A program made the position numbers and the translations under genes. From NCBI GenBank assembly GCA_948146395.1, contig OX411545.1, positions 20,219,526 through 20,283,525 of the forward strand: 64,000 bases of DNA, given 5' to 3'. The stretch comes from Fragum whitleyi. Lineage: Eukaryota; Mollusca; Bivalvia; Cardiida; Cardiidae. How positions within the stretch are numbered: the stretch's first letter is position 1; the number at the start of each line of letters is the position of its first letter. Below are positions 49,339 through 61,300 of the stretch, in pieces. The notes beneath the pieces were generated by a model. The model saw only the letters and a program-made list of their open reading frames with translations, did no database searches and had not been told where the DNA came from.

Positions 49339-52300
49339 CTGTAGATAAATAGAAACATTCATTGTGTTACAAATAGAGGGGGCATTTTGAACTTCTTATT
49401 GAAATATTTAAATGTTGTGGCTATTTTCAAGGAACTTGAGAAAGCATATCCCAAAAACCAATCCTGGGGCCAGTTTCATCAAAACATTTAAGACACATTT
49501 TTGTCTTACTAATGACTTTTGAAACAGCAACAATATCAATGACTTTACAGAAGTATTGACAGATTGGTTATACTTGATTTTTGTCCAAAATATGTGGTAA
49601 ATCATCTTTAAGAAAAAAATGTGTTTTAAATGTTTTGGTGAAACTGGCCCCCTGGATTTTGCAATGTAGTCTCGGAGTAGATGATTTTTAATCTACCCCA
49701 ATATGAGGCTATAACTTTCATAATTTCTTGGAACATTCTTTTGATGGGGTTTTACGCCGCTTTCAACATTTTTTCAGTTAAATTGCATATTCTGGAGCAT
49801 CAACAATGGATTCCTGGTATTTCTAACACGAGTAATACCATTACATCCTTTCCTAGCCTCCAGCTGCTATCCCACATAGATTATCGACCCATTAGTGTGT
49901 AATGAATAAATTCAATTTTGAATTCTGCTTAATTTTGTTTGTTTGAATGGGTTTTACGCCACTTTCAACAATTTCGCAGTTATATCGCGGCGGCCGGAGC
50001 ACCTAACAATGGATTCCTGGTATTTCTTTCACCTGTACTACCATTACACCCTTTCCTAGCCTCCGACTGCTATCTCACATAGGTTTACGATTATCTACCC
50101 ATTGGTGAGAGACAAACGTTGGAAAGGATATTTGCCGCCACCGGGGATCGAACCCACGACTTCCAGATTGGAAGTCTTATGCCTAACCAACTGCGCTATG
50201 GTGGCGGCTGAATTCTGCTTAATAGTATCAGAGGAGAAGATTAAGAGCAAAGAATGTGTCACAAACACAAATGCCCCTGCAAATACTCAATTTTTACCCA
50301 TGACCCATTTCATGATTTGATCATTTGACCTTCATCCAGACAAACTCTTTGCATGATACTTGTACTCACCAAAGGAAACAACTACTACTTAGTAACTATT
50401 TGGACTCTTCTGACATAAGTTATTCCCACAATAATTGGGTAGAAAGCATACAATGTAAGCAAAGATCTGACTGCATTTCTCTGCAGGCTGATCTTAGTTT
50501 ACATTGTATGAAAAAGCCGGGAACAGCGTGAAAGATTGATAAGGTCAATAATAAGACTGTAGTTATATAGAAGCAAGAGCAAAATTTATACTGGGTATTC
50601 TATGGGTCAAAAAGTAGCTAACATTAATAAACCTACCATCCCTCAGATCAAGTCTACGAGCTTTCATTCTAGCAAACTCTTCCTCTCTCTTCTCCCTGTA
50701 TCTCTCAAAGTCCAGCATCAGTTGTCTTCTCTTCTCCAATATTTCCTGGAAAACATCAAACATGTACGATACACTGTTCTTTATCTCGGGATATTTTCAC
50801 TTTGTCTTATGTTTGCCACTTTTATCCAAAAAGAACATGTACTGGTTTTATTTTGGTGTGTCATATTTTTAAAATAAAATGCACCAAGATAAAGTTTTAT
50901 TTTCAAGTTGGAATTTTTTGAAGAGTTCAGAAGAGAATCTACTGAAACAGGATTTTAAGGGTTGTAACTGCATCAACTATTTCTAGACAGACATGTGTTC
51001 TCTTGAACATCTGTGAACATATGACATTTAAATCCAATTTTATATTGATAACGATGTTAAATTTCTCCCAATTGATAACTAATGCCTAATAAAGTCATTT
51101 GGAAACCTTGGTTAACACTGAGTTAATGGCTTCCAAAATGTTGCGACACTATTACGGGTCAACTACCTGAAGCCCCAAAACCTATTTTTCGAAGAGTTGA
51201 TATTGATTATTAAAGTTTTCTTTGAAAAATATTTTGTGGAGAAATTGAATCATTTTAAAGTTAAAATAACTTTATTCTCTTCACTTGTACATGCCTTTCT
51301 TTTAAAGATGAATTGTATTGAAACATGAGATATCAAGATCACTTTTGTCAACATTTTAACTTTTTATCACATACTTAGTTATTCAATGGCATTTGTGGGT
51401 TTGTCTTTTTTTATCCTCACAAAAAGTTGTATTTGAAAGATTCAATAATAATTTCAAATTACTCTCAAATATTGTGTTGAAAACAACAGTTTTGAGGGTT
51501 TAGTGCAAGACTGAACTATGTGTATAAACAATGTATATACACTTTGTACAGTCTTGCACTTAATCCTCAAACTAGTGCTTCAGAGTCAGAAAAGTTTAGC
51601 CTCATCCAAGACATATTGCCCTGTAGCTTTCTGAGTAAAATCATCATATAGCACTCTCAACTATTCAGAAATAATTTGCATACAAGATGTGTTTGGAAAA
51701 CACAATGCCCCGAAATGTTGTTTTTCAACATTGAAAGATGAACTTGACCCTGTCACATGACCTTGACGTCTGCAGATGCATATCATCATCCCAAATTCTG
51801 AATTCTGTATGATAACCAGCAAGTGCTTCAGAGTCAGAAAAGTTAAGCTTCATCCAAGACAAATTGTCTTGTAGCTTTTTTGAGAAAACTCATCATTGCA
51901 CGTACATACACCTTCCAAGATTGATTGATTGATTGAATGGAGTTTTACGCTGCTTTCAACATTGTTTCAGTTATATCGCGGCGGCTCGAGCACCTAACAA
52001 TGGTTTCCTGGTATTTCTCTCACCAGTACAACCACTACATTCTTTCCTAGCCTCCAGCTGCTATCTCTCATAGGTCAACACCTTCCAAGAACTTTAATAC
52101 TTAAACAAATACATATTACAATTACATTTTTAATACATATATTTACAATTACTTTTTTAAAATTAACTAATTTAGCGCAGATAAAATCATGTAAGACAAT
52201 TGTTATATCTTTCAATTATTCGGTAAATACTTGACAGACTTGAAAAAAGTTTGAAGCAGAGAAAGACCAGGAATTTGCTTGATGTGGGCGATCTTTTAAA

Positions 52301-55300
52301 ATTCTGATGAATAAAAAGTAATGGACGACCAAGTACATTTTTACTTGGTCGTCAATTACTTTTTTTATCAGCAGAGATTTTAAAGATCTTCCACATTCAT
52401 GAAATTCCTGACATTTTCCAGCCTTCTCTGCATCAGACCGAATTTAAATTGGTCACCTATAAACAGAATTATTGACAAATCTGTCACATGATTCCTGCCA
52501 TTGTGCTACAAGGAACCATCTGGAAAAAGTTCGCCATGGTAAAACTGCACAGTCTGCGCATGCTTACCAGGTTGATTTTTTTGCCTTTACATTTTTGCTA
52601 TACTTAGCTAATTAGGGTAACGTAATCCCTATGTGAACTCTGGTATGATTGATCTCTATTTCCAACATTTCTTCAATGGAATTTGTTTGTGGACCTTTTG
52701 CATTTCACATGCAAGAAGCCATGGAGGTATGGTCTATTATTCTGCCAAACAGACAATAGCTTATAGCTGGGAATAGCTAAGAATTGGCAAGTATTTGATG
52801 AGAGTCAAATATTTTAGGAATGTTAATCCCACATTCAAATACTTTCAAAATTCCACCAAAGCCAATTTCTGATTGATTCCTTGACATAATGGTTTGATTT
52901 AGTTTAAACTAATTTATTTTAGTTGGATTGCATCAAAACCTGAGTTTATAGATTGCTCTCAAACACTCAATCCTAATGTTACAACAGGGTGAACTTGGGC
53001 TGGATATTATGTGTTTTGCCCATCAACACTAACCCGGCAAGAGTGGAGCTCGTACCCCAGACCTCCAGGTCCAGGGTCGAGTGCATTTACCACTAGTCTA
53101 CTGAGGCAGTGGTTTGATTTACAAGGTGGTCCCTTTGTTCAAACAGTAGAGAATAGATAATAATTCTTTTATGCTTTTCTGTGTATTATCAACCAATTTC
53201 ATATTTGTCTCACTTTTGCATTAAAGAAATGGAATAACTGTTTGTTTTTGTTTTTTCAAGATCCATCGATTAATTTGTCATTTTGTGAACAATAAAAGCT
53301 ATAATTGAACTCATGGCTCCACCTCTCATGAAAATACAGCATTTGTTGTTCACTCAATGAAATATAAATCACCCATGGCTCTGCCACTTTGTTGTCAATA
53401 TTTTCTCATGAAAATATAGCTTTTGTTGTTCACTCAATGAATTACAAATTGATCTTACACTGAAACAAATAATTGTCCTCTTTCTAGTCTCAACCAACCC
53501 TGACAACATAAAACTATGATTAACTCTTTACTAACTGATACAGTAGACTGTCTCAGCAATTTCATATTTAGTCTCATTTTTGCGTAACATAGAAACAAGA
53601 TGTGTTTGTGAAACGCGATGCCCCCGTAACAGCATTTTTTTTCAAAGTTTGACCTTGACAGATGACCTTGACCTTGTCACATGACCTTGACTTTGGATAC
53701 CAGCGGATGCGGATCATTGAGATCTATCATCATGCCCAATATTAGCTTTGTATCTTGAATAGGCTTGAAGATATTGGCAATGTTAAGTTTTTTGGATAAC
53801 TTTTGCAGACAAGACAGAAAGACAGGCGGACAACGGTAAAACAATCTGCCCCCGATCTATCGATGCGGGGGCATAAAAAGCATTAATTTTTCGAGTAAGA
53901 TCTATTAATATTTCATTGAGTGGACAACAAAAGCTATATTTTCTCATGAAAATATAGCTTTTGTTGTTCACTCAATGAAATATAAAGTGATCTTACACTG
54001 AAACAAACAATTGTCCTCTATATAGTCCCTGTCATCCCTGACAATATGTATTCTACAATAAACTCTATACTCACAGAAGATACAGTTGACTGCCTCAGTC
54101 TGTCCTGGGCTTCAAACCTCTGAGAATATTTCTTAAGGTTCTTCTTAACATCCTGAAAATATATACAGGGTCAAAATATGAAGGGGGAAGGCAGTCTTAA
54201 ATTTTTATTTCCCAAATAAAACCTTATGTTGTGGGTACTCATTTGATACATCTTGTTGAGAAGTTTCAAATGAGTACCAACAACGAGTTTAAAGTTAGGA
54301 TCAATGAAATATTTAAATTTGAAAACCAAAATAACCCTTCTATCTAAGCTCTCTAATTTCATACACACATTTTGTTGAATCATGATAGAAAATGAGTATT
54401 ACCTAATTGGATTGCTTGATTGAATTGAGGGATCAAACCAAGGACCTCTATATTAGCGGCGGCTATGACCTATTTGGAAGCAAAGGGTATAAAACTGTCT
54501 ATTTCAGAAATTTCACGCTGCAATACTTAAGGTTGCATGTGCCTTTACAATGTTTGAGCATGTAAAAACTTACTGCACTAAGACATCTACTTATGAAATT
54601 CAACTTATTTTTTGTTCATAAAGGTATAGTTTTGCAATTTAGAGTGAGTGATCAAAGGTCAATTTTATCTATACAGGTATAGATAAAATTGACCTTTTAT
54701 CACTCACTTAAACTTGTGGGTCTATATAACACAACTGAAGAAACGACAAAGCCGTTACCTTAATTTCCTCAGGAGGTAGTAGACTGGGAGGCCTGGGTCT
54801 CCACAATAACTGGCAGAACCTCTCACATTGCTGTTTATGTAGTAATCGACCCTGGAATGACCACAGCCAGTATGCATTGTCCACCTAAAATAAAAACAAT
54901 GGTCATGAAGTCTGGTCAAGGGAATATTTATAATTGTTTACAGACATGTATAGTTAAACATTATGCCATAGAGAGATTTCCTAAATTAGAACAAAATGAC
55001 CATGGGCCCAAAAGTTTTCGCCACAGGCATTGTTAACAAGGGTGGCAAAATGCCGAAACTACTAAACTTAAAATTTATGAATGGCTTGAACAAATATCAA
55101 GTGAGTTCAGGAAATTAAGAAGGCAGCTATTCTGACTACATTTCATGACATAAGAGCTAACAAGAGCTGTCACTGTAAGATGACAATGCCCCCGACACCG
55201 CTTTGATTTAGAAGTTATGGCCAATGTTAAAGTTTTTGGACGGAATGACGGACGGACGGACGGACAGACGGACGGACGGACGGACGGACGGACAGACGGA

Positions 55301-58300
55301 CGGACGGACAAGTCAAATTTATGATGCCTCCCTATCGGGGGCATAAAAATGCGGCTACTAGATTTAACCCTGTGACCTAATTTTAAACACAACTACACCA
55401 AATGTTGAACTTGTTCAAGACATCACCAAGACAACTTTATGGCAAAGTTTCAAGACATTTTAGTCAGAAATATGGCCTCTAGAGCGCACATGTTTTTTTT
55501 AAGATTTGAAACGGTGACCTAGTTTTTACCCTTGTTGACCAAATTTCAAAATCGTCCAAAATATAATGCTGACAAATATTATGAACAAGTTTAAAGACGT
55601 TAATTAAAAAATATGGCCTCTGCAGTGGATACAAATTTTTTCTAAGATATGACCATGTGACTTAGTTTTTCTTCCCACTTGAACTACTTTCAAACTTGTC
55701 TGAGGGCTTGATGAAACAAGCATTATGACCAAGTTTCAAGACAATCAGGCTAAAAATGGGCCTATAGAGCGCACACAAGTTGTTGAAGGACAACACATAG
55801 CACACACTGAATGCCACACATAGCTTGATCACATTAGGCTATCATGAGCACATTGTGCTTTGGTCAGCTAAAAAACATTCTATCCTTCTACATTATCAAT
55901 GTCAATATGTCAAAGCTCAGATTTTTGTGAGAAATATTGACAGAAATGGAACATTTAGTAATCAATCACCAGAAAGCTAATTCTTTTATACAGACTTGGG
56001 GATATATTTTTCTTTTATTTCTTTCAGATAAAAATTGTTTTTAAACATTCACAATGTCTATAATTTAACACACAGGTCAATTGCTTAATTCACAACAATC
56101 TATATTCTGTGTGGTTACCACTTAGTGCTTCAGAGTCAGAAAAGTTAAGCTTCATCCAAGACATATTGTCTTGTAGCTTTTTTGAGAAAACTCATCATTG
56201 CACCATCAACATAACAGAACTTAAATATTTACTCTAGTAAATATAACAATTACATTTTTTAAGTTAAGTGATTTATTCAAAACAAAATCTGAGCCAACAT
56301 GTTTTAAGTAACCATATGGGAAACAGACCACTTCTGTATAAAATCAATGCATCAAATATATATTTCATGAAGTTCTAAGAGAATCTCTTTCAAAGTTTAA
56401 GGTCCAATGAGGACCCATAATGCGATCCGTTCTCCAGAAAAAACTGCCTAAACAAGAGCTGTTGTAAACCCTCATATACCCCAAACAAGTGTTTCTCACA
56501 GGCAAGTTGTAAAATCCAAAAATTAACTTAATATAACAGGAACAAGATATGTGACAGACTTGAATTCAGTAAATCACACATAGGACCATTATCTGATACT
56601 CCATACCAAGTTTCAAGATGCTGCAATTCATACTATTTAATGCCAAACTGGCCTGTGTGTGACATTTCCAACAATTGCAAATCATGTGTGCAAAGCAGAT
56701 TCTTGCCAGCTTATGTGGCTGCACAGTCTGACCAGAATCTTCACCAAGCACTATATAGAAAGATAAGGTCTTAATACCTCTTATGGCAGTCAGCATATAT
56801 TGGCATTGCATAAAATTTTTGTCAGAGCTGCTCAATGTTAATACCTGGCACAGGTGTGAAATAACACAGACCCAAATAGGAACTGACCTTATGTTGCCAC
56901 CAGCTGACAGCCGTGACCACATATCTACCAGTGGGATCCCACTCAACATCCGTAGCCATGAAATGTTCAACCTGCGCCATTGATGTCATGTCAGATGTGT
57001 CAATGAATTCAAACACTCCGTTCATCCTGAAACATATGGCAATATTTGTATTGAGTAATAATCATTTACAGGTTAAAAGAAAGGAAAGATTTTTCAAAGA
57101 CAATTTATGTAAAGTCCATAAATAGTTAACCTTCAAATATGGCCTTGAACTTTCACCTGCTGCATTATTTAGTTTAATTGTATTCCATGTAACACCTGAG
57201 CATTCTACCAGCTGTAAATGTAGAAGTCATGATCTAAATAATTCTGACTTTACATTGAATGTCTTGTTATTGGTGATTCTGATATAAATTGTACACCTCT
57301 TGATGGAATAACCTGTGGGATATAATTTTGGAATCCACCTTTAATTTCTGCATTTTCCACATTTCCCCAAAGCTTTTTCTCAGAGGTGTCAAAAAGCAGG
57401 ATTGTGTAGGAATGGATTAAATGTGTAGAACAGGGTTCGACACTAACTAATTTTTGCTACCAGCCTGAAGGACCTGTTAGCTTGAAATATATATATGTTT
57501 TCCATATGGTAATGCAAATTTTAGTATCAGAAAGGCAATCATTTTTCAATACTGGACAGGTTTAAAATACTAAGTACTGCAATTTAGTACAGGCCTAAAG
57601 GACCTGCAGCATGCTAATATCCACCAGTCCTCCCTAAAATCCACAGGTCTCAGGCCCTGGACTGGTGTTAGTGCCGATCCCTGTAGAAAAAAAATCAGAT
57701 CGATGAACTGGTGTCAAGAGTGCAGTTGTGGTGTCTCCATCTGCCTCACCACATGCAGGCTTGACAAGACATGAGATGACAGTCAAATTCATTTCCATCT
57801 ATTTTAAACTCATGTTGATACATTGAGAGTAAAGATTGATATCAATACCAACCAAAAACTTAGTGTTATTGGGGTTGAGTAAATTTCATGCTATTTACAC
57901 CAGTATTTAAGTCATATAGCTGTAGCACCTACCAATGGGATCCTTGAAACAATATAACCACAAATCTCTATGTGAGCCTTCAGACTTAGTAAATTAAACA
58001 CCTATCAATGTGAACCAAATATCAGAAAGAATGATTGTCAAAGTAGGGGTCATATCGCTCAGTCTTAACAGGATTTGTGGTTCATCAACAGTGCTTTTGT
58101 CTAAGCTGGGAGAATATTTTGATGGGCAAATAATTGATATAGTAGCTTTAAAAACACATAAGTTATACCGTTCTTGCCAGGGTATATCGCATTTTATTCC
58201 AGGCTGGAAAAAATGATGTCATCTAAGTTGCAGACAAGGTTTGACATCATTTTTTACAGCCGGGAAAAAAATGTCATATACCCAGGCAAGAAACCGTATT

Positions 58301-61300
58301 ACGAATTAATTATGCTGCAAAGTTTGGATTAAATGTCTCTCTTTTGCCTACTTAAGGCCTTTATTAGAACTTATGTCATTATTTATTTTTATGTTATTAA
58401 CTGATACGCTTTTAACTAACATAATGTGTGTATTGGGTTGTTTTAACAGCCAAGCAAGCTGATCATGGCTGCCATTATCGGTTTAAATTTTTTCTATGTT
58501 CCCAGCATGTTGCACTAAGAAACATAAGAAGTTATACTGGAGGGGCTGTAGATATCAATGTTTGTCAGGTCAGCATTAACCAATGAAAAGGCTAGAATTT
58601 TCTTTGCATTATAATAATATCTCTTATCCTTAAATGTGCTGCATTTAAAATATGCCAACAAAATCTTTTTTCGGCTTCAACATCTATCATGCTTAATACA
58701 AGAGGGCCATTGGCCCTGGGTCGCTCACCTGAGAAAAAAGCTTCATTACCTAGGTATGTCCATGCAACCACAGAAAAAGCGATTTTCACTTATTCAATCA
58801 GATAACATTTGAAATAATCCTCCCCCCTCCCCCCCCCTCCCTCTGCTCCTCCCCTGGTCATTATTTATTTAAACTTTTTTCATAAAAGGTCTGTGATCAG
58901 CTAATCTATGCCAGATATACAGGCTGAGTCTGAGACTTTTAAAGATTTCTTTAATGAGTTGATCAATCCATGTCAAATATAACGGCTGTAGGGATTCAAA
59001 ATTCTCAACAAAGTACTCCCCCTCCCCCAAGATGCTCTGCACCTGGTGAATCTACAGTCATGATTTGAGCTAATTCAATTTATGGCCATATGCTGATCAT
59101 CCATACCAATTTTCAAGTCTGTAGGACTCCTGGTTCATTAGAAGAAGTTTAAAGATTTCAAAAATGATCCAAAGTACTACCCCCTCCCCAAGACACTCAG
59201 CACCTGGTGACCCTACAGTCATGATTTTAGCTATTTTTATTAATGTCAATATATTGATCACCCATGACAATTTTCAAGTCTGTAGGGTTCCTGATCCAGG
59301 AGAAGAATAAGGTTAAAGATATCAAGATTGATCCAAAGTACTACCCCCTCCCCCCTAATGCTCCGCATCTGGTGGCCCTACATTCATGATTTTAGCTATT
59401 TTATTTTAGATCCATATGCTTATCATCCATGCCAATATAGAAGTCTGTAGGGCTCCTGGTTCATTAGAAGATGAAGGTTAAAGTTACAAAATTTTCACAA
59501 AAGTACTACCCCCTCCCCCCTGGTGCTCCGTACCTGGTGGCATTACAGTCATGATTTTAGCTATTTTCATTAAGGTCTATGATTTGATCCTCCATGCCAA
59601 TTTTCAAGTCTGTAGGGCTTGTGGTTCAGAAGAAGAAGAAGGTTAAAGATTACAAAATTTTCACAAAAGTACTACCCTCTCCCCCCTGGTGCTCCGCACT
59701 TGGTGAATCTACAGTCATAATTTTAGCTATTTATAAAAAGGTCAATATGCTGATCATCCATGCCAATATTCAAATCTGGCAGGCTCCTGGTTCAGAAGAA
59801 GAAGAAGGTTAAAGATAACAAAAACTTCACAAAAGTACTACCCCCTCCCCCCTGGTGCTCCGCACCTGTCAGCCCAACAGATATGATTTTAGCTATTTCT
59901 ATTAAGGTCTATGAGCTGATCATCCATGCCAATTTTCAAGTCTGTAGGGCTCCTGGTTTATCAGAAGAAGAAGCTTAAAGATTACAAAATTTACCCAAAG
60001 TACTACCCCCTCCCCCCTGGTGCTCCGCACCTGGTGGCATTACAGTCATGATTTTAGCTATTTTTATTTAGGTCTATGAGCTGATCCTCCATGCCAATTT
60101 TCAAGTCTGTAGGGCATGTGGTTCAGAAGAAGAAGAATGTTAAAGATTACAAAATTTTCACAAAAGTACTACCCTCTCCCCCCTAGTGCTCCACACCTGG
60201 TGAATCTACAGTCATGATTTTAGCTATTTATATTAAGGTCTATATGCTTATCATCCATGCCAATATTCAAATCTGTCAGGCTCCTGGTTCAGAAGAAGAT
60301 GAAGGTTAAAGATTACAAAAAATTCACAAAAGTACTACCCCCTCCCCCCTGGTGCTCTGCACCTGGCAGCCCAACAGATATGATTTTAGCTATTTTTATT
60401 AAGGTCTATGAGCTGATCATCCATGCCAATTTTCAAGTCTGTAGGGCTCCTGGTTCCGAAGAAGAAGAAGCTTAAAGATTACAAAATTTACCCAAAGTAC
60501 TACCCCCTCCCCCCTGGTGCTCCGCACCTGGTGGCCCAAAAGATTTGATTTTAGCTATTTTAATTCAGGTCTATGAACTGATCATCCATGCCAAGTTTTA
60601 AGTCTGTAGGACTACTGGTTGAGAAGTAGGAGAATTTTAAAGATTTTCTTAAAATTTCACCTTTTGTTGCCATAGCAACCAGATTTTTTCATGGATTTCA
60701 ATTCTTTTAGCTATTTTTGAAGGGGACCACCTAAGCAACATTTCTGTAAAATTTGGTGTTAATTGGCCAAGTAGTTTAGGAGGAGATGTCGTTTAAAGAA
60801 ATTGTTGACGGACGCCGGACGACGACTGACGACCGACAGACGGACGCTGGAGGAAAGGTGATCACAATAGCTCACATGAGCACTTCGTGCTCAGGTGAGC
60901 TAAAAAGAATAAGAACTTGCTGGTTGCATTTATCTTAACCCTTGTCATGCTGAACCCGGAATATTCCTGCTTTGGCAGGAGGTATAGACAAACATCAGCC
61001 TGCACATATGTGCAGTCTGATTTTAGTCTATACCACCTGTTTTTCCCATTTCAGCTTTGTTCTTGAAATTGATCTACACCACCTGTTTTTCACTTTTCAA
61101 GGCAGCTTTGTTTTTGAAATTTATTTTCAAAAAGAAAGATTTCCCTAACCCTTGGATTCTTGGGCTTTCAGTACTTTGATATGAGTGCAATTCTTTAAGA
61201 GGATTTTAATTCAGCATGACAAGGGTTAAGTGAAGAATTAAGAACTTACTGTCTTAAGCCAGCCAGAACAATGAATTGACCAGTAGGGCTCCAGAATAAA

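Noticed and set aside
49101..49352. Plus-strand frame MAARWLQVLIINQRV... with a good start context
   Set aside because: Most of it is antisense to the EIF3B terminal exon, whose frame, splice site and homology are clear; no supporting homology for the plus-strand frame.
50100..50210. tRNA-like sequence with A and B boxes
   Set aside because: It is the head of a SINE with a 15-bp target duplication, not a stand-alone tRNA gene.
59594..60475. 72-aa frames repeated three times (MPIFKS...)
   Set aside because: Products of the 165-bp unit of the 58.7-60.9 kb element.
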